Below, one piece after another: positions 1 to 9,840 of a stretch of 64,000 nucleotides of DNA. This DNA comes from Zingiber officinale (Eukaryota > Streptophyta > Magnoliopsida > Zingiberales > Zingiberaceae). Below the pieces are notes generated by a model that did not search any database, was not told the DNA's origin, and saw nothing but the letters and a program-made list of their open reading frames with translations. The stretch covers positions 77,701,859 through 77,765,858 of the forward strand of contig NC_055999.1 of NCBI RefSeq assembly GCF_018446385.1. The letters are read 5' to 3'. A program made the position numbers and the translations under genes. Every line of letters begins with the position of its first letter. Position 1 is the stretch's first letter.

Positions 1-567
1 TAATGGTGTGGAGTTTTTTCATTTGTGTGTATTGATGTGGTTTTATTGTATCATCTTCCTTCTTGCTTTGGCTCTTCATGGCTGATGGTTGCCGTGCACT
101 TCATTGGGAGGAGAGGTGTGAGTTAAGTCCAAGACAATAAGAGAGTGTGAAGGTCACAAAGGAGAAGACTACTAGAGGAGTGGTGAGATTCTTCTTGTTT
201 TCTCTTCTTTTCTCTTCTTTCCAATCCCATCCGAGAGCATCTAGAGAGTGCTAGCACACTTGTGGTGCTCTCTCTTCCATCCTTGAGAGTTAGAGAACCC
301 TCCTTGTTCGTGTGGATACCGAAAGAGGATTGTCTACGTTGACAATCTTGAGATCCGACGATTTTGGACCTTGCGGGATTGCGAAAGGCACGCTACAAGG
401 GTAAACACATTTTCTCGTAGATCTAAGTAGTAGATCGATTTTTGAACTCGTACAAGAAATAGTTTTTCGAATTTTGTATACGAATCTTTGCACGGATCTA
501 CGGCTTTGGGTCCTTCGGGGTTTCCGCGATGCGAAAAAGCGGTTTTCGCGGCCCGAAGAACCCAACA
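1..567 (+). repeat. 3' part of the copia 5' LTR
   Basis: These 567 bases align without gaps to 26431-26997, the end of the solo LTR downstream, with about five substitutions by eye. The end CCCAACA is followed directly by a primer binding site, which fixes the LTR boundary at 567. The solo copy implies a full LTR of about 1990 bp, so roughly 1.4 kb lies left of the window. Confidence 0.93.
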
Positions 568-568
568 G

Positions 569-580
569 TGGTATCAGAGC
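569..580 (+). other. Copia primer binding site (initiator tRNA-Met)
   Basis: TGGTATCAGAGC lies one base after the LTR end. It matches the usual plant LTR-element PBS complementary to the 3' end of initiator tRNA-Met, where minus-strand DNA synthesis starts. Confidence 0.9.
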
Positions 581-2254
581 CACGTGCAAAGACTTGTACG
601 AGTTAGTTTTTGGTTTTTGGAAAACAAAAAGCTTCTGTGATTTTCTGTAAAAATTCAATTTTTATGTTTTTATGGGTAATTTTTCCTTATAGGCGAAGCA
701 CAAGTGTCTCGGCACTTGTAGGCTTCGGCTATCGGGAAGAATTTTCCCAAACGGCTTCATTTCGACCCAAAATCTTTTGGGACAGCGGACTCGGGTGCCT
801 TTAGATCGCAACGGAGCAACTCACGATGGTTAGATCGTGGGTAGGGGCGCTGCCCCTAACCCCGCAAGGGGATTTGCTCCGCGATCGCACCCGAAATCGC
901 TAAAAACGAACCCGTCGGGAAGATTTTTCCGAAACGGTAATGTCTCGGCCCAAATCGTTTTGGGACAGCGGGTTTGGGCGCTGTTGGATCGCAATGGGAC
1001 CCTCGCGATGGTTAGATCGCGGGTAGGGGCGCTGCCCCTGGCCCCGCAAGGGGATCCGTTCCGCGATTGCGCCCGAAACCGCTAACCGGGACCGCCGGGA
1101 AATTTTACTTGTAAAATTGTAAAAAATTATTTTTAAAATTACAGAAAATAAGAAAATATATAATTTTGAATTATATATTAATTTTGTGATAGTCATGGCC
1201 CAAAACCCAATATGATTGGTTGTGTTGTAATTCATAATACGGCCTGCGTGCCGTGATGTGTTTTCGCGTGTTGTATTTATTTTATTATTCGCGACCTGCG
1301 CGTCGTGCCTCGTCTTTTATTCTTGTTGTAAATTAGATTTAGACTCGAATGTAACTCGAGTTTCAAATTGTAATGTACAAATTGGAGCGGTGGAGGGTCC
1401 ACACGAGACGGAGTTCCGAGGCGGGCACGAGCAACACAAGGTGGTCAAAGGGAGGAGCTTGGAGAAGCTGTTGACCCTAGGTTGACCATTCGATCTTCTC
1501 ATTGGCTTGAGAAGATCGTAGTAGGGCCATGACTAAATCACAAATAGATTAATTAATTAATTATTATGTATCGATGCATGTTTAATAGTTAATTAATTAA
1601 TTAGTGCCTTAACGATTAGATTAGATCTAAGTCGTGCACATGATGCACCCTTGCGATTAGATTAGATCTAAGTCGTGCACAAGATGCATCCTTATCGATT
1701 AGATTAGATCTAGATCGAACCAACTCTAAATGCCTAACCGTGCCGTGATACCTATCACTACCTCGATCACATGTATTGTTGAATCTGCCAAAGCAGAGCA
1801 ATACATATTATCTTGGTAGGGTACGGAGGGACAATCTTGGTCCCGCCTATCAACGCATGGGTGAATACAAACTCAATTAGATTGAGTATTCCTAGTTACT
1901 CGGTTGGATCGAGTCAACTATAGGCATTATTCCAACGGTTGGAAAAGATAGGTCAAAATCACATCTATATTAACTCTCGGGCGTATTAGCCGAAGCTAAC
2001 TCGAGTTTTAATATAAATGCGGATATTGATTCTATAAACAAGAGTTGCATAGAGATGTAATTAGTAATCGTTACCTACCGATCATACTAAGCCTTGGGCG
2101 TATTAGCCAAAGCTAACTCAAGGGTTAGTATGATGTGGATCTTGTCCCACAAGAATTATAGAATTCAGTGGGAGCATCATTTAATTAAAGGCCTAATTAA
2201 ATGATTTTTAAAGAATATGATATTTATTTCTGCAAATTTTTGTTGTAGATAACC
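581..2254 (+). other. Copia untranslated leader with internal duplication
   Basis: No coding region is supported in these 1.7 kb between PBS and gag. A block of about 165 bp at 735-900 is repeated at 915-1083. Both copies contain the regularly spaced strings TAGATCG, GTAGGGGCGCTGCCCCT and CCCGCAAGGGGAT. GGGCGCTGCCCC-type inverted repeats could form hairpins. A second pair of shorter repeats (GGGCGTATTAGCC, near 1980 and 2098) lies close to gag. The short open frames here are GC-rich chance frames. Confidence 0.65.
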
Positions 2255-2715
2255 ATGACGTCAAATACGAACATTTTCTCTCTGCGATCTGTCCTTAAAG
2301 AGGACAAGCTCAACGGAGCAAATTTCCTGGACTGGTACAGGAATCTGAGAATAGTTCTCACCCAAGAACGTAAACTGTACATTCTGGAGCAGCCCATTCC
2401 GGAGGCCCCTCCTGCCACTGCAGACCGAGATGCTTACAAGAAGCATCAAGATAACGCATTAGATGTGTCTTGTCTTATGCTCGCAACCATGAACTTTGAG
2501 CTTCAGAAGCAACATGAGTTTATGAGCGCTTACGATATGGTTGAACATCTTTGTCACCTATATCAAGGACAAGCAAGGCACTGAAGAGGAACTCCAAAGA
2601 ATACCTGGAAGATCTTAAGAAGAAGAGAAATAAGATTTCTACTTCAGGTATAAATGTTATAGAAGTCAACCTCTCTATTTCTTCATCGTGGGTATTAGAT
2701 ACCGGATGTGCTTCG
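2255..2715 (+). pseudogene. Copia gag with start of protease, internally deleted
   Basis: The frame from the ATG at 2255 gives a copia gag N-terminus (FSLRSVLKEDKLNGANFLDW; about 100 residues), then breaks near 2575. Reading resumes in another frame with a copia gag-to-protease linker and the aspartic protease motif LDTGCAS at about 2690-2715. The gag C-terminus and the zinc knuckle expected between them are absent, so an internal deletion of several hundred bases is inferred. The protease then runs into the insertion at 2716 and continues at 9841 (YICTNVQ). Confidence 0.85.
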
Positions 2716-3346
2716 TGTTAGGATCCTTTGTACGGCTAGAGAGGGGGGGTGTGAATAGCCGACCCCAATCTTTCGCGTTTCTTCCTACGATTAGGTTAGT
2801 GCAGCGGAAATACAACGTAGAAAGAAAACAGGAGAAGAAAGACAAACCATATAACGAGGTTCGGAGATGAACTCCTACTCCTCGGCGTGTCCGTAAGGTG
2901 GACGAAGCCTACCAATCCGTCGGTGGATGAGTCCCCGGAAACCCGGCTAATAGATACTCCTTGTGGGTGGAGAAACCTCACCACAATCTTTGCAACATCA
3001 ATAGGAGTACAAATAGGAACAAGAAAACAAGAACAGAAATGTAAACAACACTTGCTTGCCTTCTTGAAGTCAGCAGGAACCCTGGTGAAGCAGCAGCTTC
3101 TCGGATCCAAGCCTAGCTAGAAAACCAGCAACAGGAAGAAGCTCACGCGAAGCTTTAGCACCCAACGAGCTCAACAAAGCTCAGCAGGAAGAAGAAGCAG
3201 AAGCTTCAGGCAGGAGAGAACTTCCAGAAGGAAGAAGAAGTAGCTTTAGAGAGAGTCTCACCGAAGTCCTGTAGCCCTCTTTTATACCTGTGAAGAAGAA
3301 GAGCAGAGAACTAGCCGTTGCTACGCAACGGCTAGTGCGTGGACCG

Positions 3347-3680
3347 ATCAGGCTGAAGCCTGATCGGTCCAGATCCTCTCTGATCGGTCTTGGGGACCGA
3401 TCAGGACCTGTGCTGATCGGTCCCCAGACCGATCAACACTCTTCACAGAGAACTCGCCCAAGTTCTCTGATCGTCTCCTGATCGGTCTGTGGACCGATCA
3501 GGGTGCATGTGGATCGGTCCACAGACCGATCCCCTCCTTTTCTCTTTGCCTTCTGTTCGCTTTCTGATCGGTCTGCAGACCGATCAGAAGAACCTCAGTA
3601 AGCCACTGATCGATATCTGATCGGTCACCAGACCGATCAGATACCCAGCGTATCGCTGGATTATCCACTGATCGATCCAG
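3347..3680. repeat. GATCGGTC...GACCGATC palindrome cluster in LTR A
   Basis: About eight spaced inverted repeats occur, each an arm like TGATCGGTC, a few variable bases, then GACCGATCA. Examples lie around 3382, 3415, 3487, 3510, 3564 and 3618. They sit just upstream of the TATA box in U3. The matching cluster in the other LTR is 8610-8900, where several arms have lost one or two bases. Confidence 0.85.
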
Positions 3681-3717
3681 AGCTTGGGTTTTGCCCAAAC
3701 CGAGTTCCAAGTCTTCC

Positions 3718-4345
3718 AAACCAATATCCGGTCAACCTTGACCTATTGGTATCTCATGCTTAGCATCTGTTTACTCTCTTGACCTGCTAAGACTCCCTAC
3801 CAAGTGTCCGGTCAATCCCTTTGACCCACTTGGACTTTTCTCTTCGTGTCAAGTATCCGGTCACTCCCTTGACCTACTTGACCTTCTCAACACCAGATGT
3901 CCGATCACCCTTGATCCATCTGGATTTTTCCTGCTACACTGTCACTCACCCTAGCTTTTGGTTTCAACATTTATCTAGACTGGCTTCACTCACCAGGATT
4001 TTGAATCTGCCCGGCTTCACTCACCAGGACTTTCCAACTGCCTGGCTTCACTCACCAGGACTTTCCCACTGCCTGGCTTCACTCACCAGGACTTCCACTT
4101 TCACCTAGCTTCACTCACTAGGCTTTTCACCTGGCTTCACTCACCAGGACTTTCCACACTGCCTAACATCCCAGTTAGGACTTTCCCACTTGCCAAGCTC
4201 CCTGCTTGGACTTTTCCCGTGCCAAGCTCTCTGCTTGGACTTTTCCAGTGCCAAGTCTCCATACTTGGACTTTTTGCGTGCCAAGCTCCCTGCTTGGACT
4301 TTCCCAGTGCCAAGTCTCCATACTTGGACTTTTCAGGTCAACCAG
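3718..4345. repeat. Tandem hairpin-unit array in U3 of LTR A
   Basis: Units of 25-40 bp follow one another. The larger units have paired arms flanking a nested core (GGTCAA...TTGACC type): CCAATA/TATTGG at 3721-3749, CCAAGTG/CACTTGG at 3800-3833, TCAAGTA/TACTTGA at 3848-3880, and CCAGATG/CATCTGG at 3892-3922. Smaller units such as CTGGCTTCACTCACCAG follow. The arms differ between units but stay complementary. The corresponding array in the other LTR is about 8937-9592. Confidence 0.85.
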
Positions 4346-4578
4346 GTCAATCCTTGACCTAGGGTTGGACCAATAAACTCCCAACCATCTATTCTTGTCT
4401 CACATCAAGAATAGAACTCTCTCACGAGTGTCAAACATCAACATGCAACTCAACTAGGTCAACCTTGACCTAAGGTTGCACCGACAATCTTCCCAAGTCA
4501 AACATCAAAATACAACTCGAGTCAAGTCACCTCGAGTCGGGTCAACCAGGTCAACCTTGACCTAAGGTTGCACCAACA

Positions 4579-4592
4579 ATCTCCCCCTTTTT
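4579..4592 (-). other. Polypurine tract of element A
   Basis: On the minus strand the sequence AAAAAGGGGGAGAT abuts the 3' LTR, as expected for the plus-strand DNA primer site. The flanking CATCAAAAAGG string recurs at the same place in the other two gag-only elements. Confidence 0.88.
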
Positions 4593-6478
4593 GATGTTTG
4601 ACAAAACCCATAATCAAGTTAGGTTAACCCGATAACCTAACTTAGGTTTTCCACTCATCTTCCAATGTCCAATGTTCTTTCCTTGAACATTCTCTGGACA
4701 TTCTCCCCTTAGGTTAACCCGATAACCTAACTTGGGTTCTCCAATAATTCTCCCCCTTTTTGACACACATCAAAAAGAATTCCAATGTTCTTCCTCGAAC
4801 ATTCCTTGACATTCTTCCCCTAGCTTAGGTTAACCCGATAACCTAACTTGGGTTCTCCAATAACTCTCCAATAAACACTCTCCCCTTTTTGACACACATC
4901 AAAAAGAAAAAGGAGGGTATCAAGGTCAAAAGTTTCTTCCTAATGAAAGTCCCATACCTTTCATTGAAACTCTTAATTTCCCCCTTGATACTAAACTCAA
5001 CAATCAACTTAGTGATAATCCCATATCACTAATCCTCAAAAGTCTTAAGGAGTAAAAACTCCCCCTAAAAGTCAACTCCCCCTTGACAATTAGGTAAAAC
5101 TCCCCCTAAAGGTCAACTCCCCCTTTAACCATTGCACCAACAATGTCTTTGAGAGTTCCAAACCTTTAGAAATCCAAAAACACCACTTCCATAACTGAAA
5201 TTTCGCACAACAAATGAAAAATCGAAATTGACGCATACGATCGGTCCCCGGCATCGATCCCTTCACCGATCGCACTCGTGCATCGAACTCGGATCGGTCT
5301 GCAGACCGATCCACAATCTCTGGATCGGTCCGCCCGATCAGGATCTTCCGGATCGGTCCCCGGACCGATCCACCTGCAATCTGATCGATTTTCTCGACGA
5401 AGTTGAAACTCACGAAAATTACAGAAAATTCCAAAATTACGAAACTTTGAGGATACATTCCTCATATCATACACTATCAAGGAAAAATAGTTTTCTATGA
5501 ATATAGTTTCCATTTTTCAATCTTGATACAAAGTTCAAAAACTTTGAAATAGTTCAAGTTTAACTCAACTTTGTATCACAATGTTCAATGATGAATGCTA
5601 TCACTAGGAAAGCTTCATCAAGGTTTTTCAAATCAATTTTAAAATGCTTTTAAAACCATTTGAATTTAGGACCATAATCTTAGGGCTAGATGTACATGAC
5701 TTGTACACAAGCTTTCCCTATGATCCTTAATTTCTTGAATTAGGGTCATCTAGGTACAAGGACAATGCACCTTGATCCTAACTCATGATCCTAATATCTC
5801 ACACACATCTAAGGTGTATCAAACCACATTCAAGTCAATTTGATGTGAGATATGGGTTAAGGTCAACTTAGGCTAAGTTCTCATGCATTTTCTAAACACC
5901 AATTTGATCTCAATATCAAATTATATGTTTGTCCTCAAATCAATTTCATTGATTATAATGCAAGAGATGATGACATGGCATATAATGATATCATAAGTAA
6001 AAACATGTGCCAATGTCATGATGTCATGGCATAAAGTTTGAAAACTTAAATAAAGCATGACATATAAACTAGCCTAAGCATTATCATGACATTTCAAATG
6101 ATAATAAAATGAATATGATGTCATGGCATGGCATATGGCAACCAATCATGGCAAGTTAGCACAAATAAAATACCTAAATTCCCTATCTAAGTATCCTTAG
6201 CCTTAGCTAACTTAAAATCTAACCCTAAATTGCCCATATATCCCTAAGAGAAAACCAAAATCCCAATTATGGTATTTCTCTAGGTTTTCTTAAATTGTGT
6301 CAAATAAGATTAAAATCGATATTTTTCAAATATGGCACAATTTACTCTTCAAGGAGTAAATAATAATTCTTTTTCATTTTCAAAGGTTATCAAAACCTTG
6401 AAAATGCTCCTTGAGTGTCAATTTCCTCAAAGTTGGGTTAACTACCCTTCTAATTGGAGTTGACACTCTCTAACCCAT
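4593..6478 (-). other. Non-coding internal region of element A, no pol
   Basis: No pol domain was found in any frame. The stretch holds CCCCTTTTTGAC-type strings near the PPT (4600-5120), further GATCGGTC palindromes at about 5238-5390, and AT-rich sequence with repeated catgacat-like words (5940-6170). The same features in the same order occur in element B (31115-32942), so this is a conserved part of the family and not random decay. Confidence 0.75.
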
Positions 6479-7951
6479 CTATGGGATAGAGAAGATACTC
6501 CTAGGAACCCAATATCTATGTGAGCTCATTGGGTTCACTAAATATTCACTAGGGATGACTTCCCTAGCAACCCTCCTAATGACCCTCCTAGGCTTTGAAG
6601 CCTTGGTCATTTGGGACTCATCAAGATCAACTCTAGGGGTGACTCCCCTTGTGACCTTGGTGGTGGTCTTCCTAGCCCTAGGTTTTGTTCCATAATCGAA
6701 TGGAACACTATGATAAGTGGGCTTGACCACTTGGGACTTAGGTTTGTGACCCAAACCTTTCTTGTCCTTGGACTTGGGTTTTTGACTCTCAAACCCTAGA
6801 GATGACTTCTCCATGTTTTTAAGAGCCTTTTCTAAGTTATCAAGTCTTGACCTCAAGACTTGATTTTCCCTCTCTAATACCTCAAGTGTTAATTTGTCAT
6901 TTTCTCTTGAGATATTCCTAGGCATATGTCTAGTTGATTTAGGATTCCTACCTAGGTTTTCCTTAACCTTAGAAGTGTCAATCCTAGGGTTAGCATTCCT
7001 AGTAGTATCCCTATCTAGGTTGACATGTTTAGCACCTAAGCACATGTGTTGATTTCTAGTGTTAACATGCTTATCATTATTGACTAATGCAATAAAATTA
7101 CTAGCATGTATCCTACTAGAATTGCACGAATGAGCCTTAAAAGATACCTTAGGGTTTGCCTTAGCTCCCCCTATCGATGTGCATCCCTTGTCCTTGTGAG
7201 GTTTCCTCCCCTTCGGACATTGGCTCCTATAGTGTCCCCGTTGCTTGCATTGAAAGCACACCACGTGCTCTTTGCCTTTGCGTGTCGGGACTCCGGCTTT
7301 CTTGACCTTTGGCGCCGGTGGAGTCTTCTTAATCCTCTTTGGACACTTACTTTTGTAATGCCCAAATTCCCTACACTCAAAGCACATTATATGTAATTTA
7401 CTAGAAACTAAATGGCTTGAGTTACCTAGAGTTGAGGATGGATGAAGGCTCTCTTCCTCATCCCTTCCGGAGGTAGATGCTTCTTCTTGCTCCGATCTTG
7501 AAGAAGAGACCTCCTCCTCTTCTTCCTTAGACGTTGAGTGACTCTCAATTTCTAATTCGCTCCCTCCATGATGTGAGCTACTTGGCTCACTTGACTCCTC
7601 TTCATGACTTGAAGTGGAGCTCTCCTCATGAAACTTGGCCAAGTTGTTCCACAACTCCTTGGCGTTGTTGTATCTATCTATCTTGCACAAAACATTATTA
7701 GGTAACGCAAATTCAATAATTTTTTTTACCTCGTCATTGATTTCGGATTGTCGGATTTGCTCTTTCGTCCACTCCTTCTTCTTGATAGGTTTTCCTTCCT
7801 CATCCATCGGAGGGGAAAACCCTTCTTGTACACAAAACCAATTTAACATATTAGTCCTAAGAAAATACATCATCCTTACCCTCCAATACGTGAAGTTGTC
7901 GTGAGACTCATAGAAGGGTTGAATCGTGATATCTTCTCCATAGAGATCCAT
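6479..7951 (-). CDS. Gag polyprotein of gag-only element A
   Basis: A 490-residue open frame starting at the ATG at 7951-7949 (MDLYGEDITI). This start lines up with the start of element B's gag; an in-frame extension to 8011 would run into the PBS and is rejected. The N-terminal half has the copia gag fold signature (FTYWRVRMMYFL, then FALPNNVLCKI and ELWNNLAKFHEE). A Ser/Glu-rich acidic linker follows. Two CCHC zinc knuckles come next, CFECREFGHYKSKC and CFQCKQRGHYRSQC, then a basic Lys/Arg-rich tail. It would form the capsid and bind the element RNA in the cytoplasm. No stop or frameshift is seen, so this copy may still make protein. No protease follows, so maturation would need a helper element. 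Confidence 0.9.
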   Translation of the reverse strand: MDLYGEDITIQPFYESHDNFTYWRVRMMYFLRTNMLNWFCVQEGFSPPMDEEGKPIKKKEWTKEQIRQSEINDEVKKIIEFALPNNVLCKIDRYNNAKELWNNLAKFHEESSTSSHEEESSEPSSSHHGGSELEIESHSTSKEEEEEVSSSRSEQEEASTSGRDEEESLHPSSTLGNSSHLVSSKLHIMCFECREFGHYKSKCPKRIKKTPPAPKVKKAGVPTRKGKEHVVCFQCKQRGHYRSQCPKGRKPHKDKGCTSIGGAKANPKVSFKAHSCNSSRIHASNFIALVNNDKHVNTRNQHMCLGAKHVNLDRDTTRNANPRIDTSKVKENLGRNPKSTRHMPRNISRENDKLTLEVLERENQVLRSRLDNLEKALKNMEKSSLGFESQKPKSKDKKGLGHKPKSQVVKPTYHSVPFDYGTKPRARKTTTKVTRGVTPRVDLDESQMTKASKPRRVIRRVAREVIPSEYLVNPMSSHRYWVPRSIFSIP

Positions 7952-7998
7952 CTCTAGCCCGTGCTCCCCCGGGTGTTGATCCGTCGAAAAGCGGCCTC

Positions 7999-8010
7999 GC
8001 TCTGATACCA
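7999..8010 (-). other. Primer binding site of element A
   Basis: TGGTATCAGAGC on the minus strand, two bases inside the 5' LTR end, is complementary to initiator tRNA-Met. Confidence 0.9.
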
Positions 8011-8012
8011 CT

Positions 8013-9835
8013 TGTTAGGATCCTTTGTACGGCTAGAGAGGGGGGGGGGTGTGAATAGCCGACCCCAATCTTTCGCGTGTCTTCCTACGATTAGGTTAGT
8101 GCAGCGGAAATACAACGTAGAAAGAAAACAGGAGAAGAAAGACAAACCATATAACGAGGTTCGGAGATGAACTCCTACTCCTCGGCGTGTCCGTAAGGTG
8201 GACGAAGCCTACCAATCCGTCGGTGGATGAGTCCCCGGAAACCCGGCTAATAGATACTCCTTGTGGGTGGAGAAACCTCACCACAATCTTTGCAACAGCA
8301 ATAGGAGTACAAATAGGAACAAGAAAACAAGAACAGAAATGTAAACAACACTTGCTTGCCTTCTTGAAGTCAGCAGGAACCCTGGTGAAGCAGAAAACCA
8401 GCAACAGGAAGAAGCTCACGCGAAGCTTTAGCACCCAACGAGCTCAACAAAGCTCAGCAGGAAGAAGAAGCAGAAGCTTCAGGCAGGAGAGAACTTCCAG
8501 AAGGAAGAAGAAGTAGCTTTAGAGAGAGTCTCACCGAAGTCCTGTAGCCCTCTTTTATACCTGTGAAGAAGAAGAGCAGAGAACTAGCGTTGCTACGCAA
8601 CGGCTAGGATGTGAAGCCCGATCGGTCCAGATCTCGACGGTCTTGGGGACCGATCGGGCTGATCGATCCCCGCATCGATCAGCACTCTTCACGCAGAACT
8701 CGCCCAAGTTCTTCGATCGTCTCGATCGGCGTGGACCGATCGAGGCATGGATCGGTCCACGCACCGATCCTCCTTCTCTTTGCCTTCGTTGGCTTTACGA
8801 TCGGTGCACCGATCAAGAACCTCGATAAGCCATCGATCGATATCGATCGGTCACCGGACCGATCGGAACCTGTCGGATCGATCCACTGATCGATCCAGAG
8901 CTTGGGTTTTGCCCAAACCAAGTTCCAAGTCTTCCAAACCAATATCCGGTCAACCTTGACCTATTGGTATCTCATGCTTAGCATCTGGTCACTCTCTTGA
9001 CCTGCTAAGACTCCCTACCAAGTGTCCGGTCAATCCCTTTGACCCACTTGGACTTTTCTCTTCGTGTCAAGTATCCGGTCACTCCCTTGACCTACTTGAC
9101 CTTCTCAACACCAGATGTCCGATCACCCTTGATCCATCTGGATTTTTCCTTGCCCGGCTTCACTCACCAGGACTTTCACCTAGCTTCACTCACTAGGGTT
9201 TTTACCTGGCTTCACTCACCAGGATTTCCAATCTGCCCGGCTTCACTCACCAGGACTTTCCAACTGCCTGGCTTCACTCATCAGGACTTTCTAACTGCCT
9301 GGCTTCACTCATCAGGACTTTCTAACTGCCTGGCTTCACTCACCAGGACTTCCACTTTCACCTAGCTTCACTCACTAGGCTTTTCACCTGGCTTCACTCA
9401 CCAGGACTTTCCACACTGCCTAACATCCCAGTTAGGACTTTCCCACTTGCCAAGCTCCCTGCTTGGACTTTTCCCGTGCCAAGCTCCCTGCTTGGACTTT
9501 TCCAGTGCCAAGTCTCCATACTTGGACTTTTTGCGTGCCAAGCTCCCTGCTTGGACTTTCCCAGTGCCAAGTCTCCATACTTGGACTTTTCAGGTCAACC
9601 AGGTCAATCCTTGACCTAGGGTTGGACCAATAAACTCCCAACCATCTATTCTTGTCTCACATCAAGAATAGAACTCTCTCACGAGTGTCAAACATCAACA
9701 TGCAACTCAACTAGGTCAACCTTGACCTAAGGTTGCACCGACAATCTTCCCAAGTCAAACATCAAAATACAACTCGAGTCAAGTCACCTCGAGTCGGGTC
9801 AACCAGGTCAACCTTGACCTAAGGTTGCACCAACA
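8013..9835 (-). repeat. 5' LTR of gag-only element A
   Basis: An 1823-bp LTR, partner of 2716-4578. TATAAAAG reads on the minus strand at 8559-8552 and should be the core promoter. Upstream U3 (8560-9835) holds a palindrome cluster (about 8610-8900) and a hairpin-unit array (about 8937-9592). Compared with its partner it lacks about 10-20 bp in several palindromes and has a different number of CTGGCTTCACTCACCAG units, so the arrays have changed since insertion. Confidence 0.92.
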
Positions 9836-9840
9836 CTTCG

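Larger units (their letters stand above)
2716..4578 (-). repeat. 3' LTR of gag-only element A
   Basis: This 1863-bp copy pairs with 8013-9835 and differs mainly by indels. In element orientation it starts TGTTGGTGC and ends GGATCCTAACA. A TATA box (TATAAAAG) reads on the minus strand at 3286-3279, so U3 is the right part (3287-4578) and R/U5 the left part. U3 is packed with hairpin-forming repeats. R/U5 ends in a G-run (about 2744-2750) that is also seen in the other copies. Confidence 0.92.
2716..9835 (-). mobile_element. Gag-only LTR retrotransposon A (SIRE-like ends), TSD CTTCG
   Basis: A complete 7120-bp element reading right to left. It has two LTRs (8013-9835 as 5', 2716-4578 as 3'), both ending TG...CA in element orientation, a PBS, a gag gene, a PPT and a perfect 5-bp target duplication CTTCG at 2711-2715 and 9836-9840. 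No protease, integrase, RT or RNase H is present in the 1.9 kb between gag and the 3' LTR. This matches the class described as TR-GAG, LTR elements with gag only, which need pol in trans. The LTR end, the PBS offset and the AAAAAGGGGGAGAT tract resemble the SIRE/Maximus copia lineage; this lineage call is inference. Confidence 0.93.

Noticed and set aside
3821-4108. Frames with repeated LTSPGF-like words in the LTRs of elements A and B
   Set aside because: They translate the hairpin arrays; frames differ between copies and stops are common.
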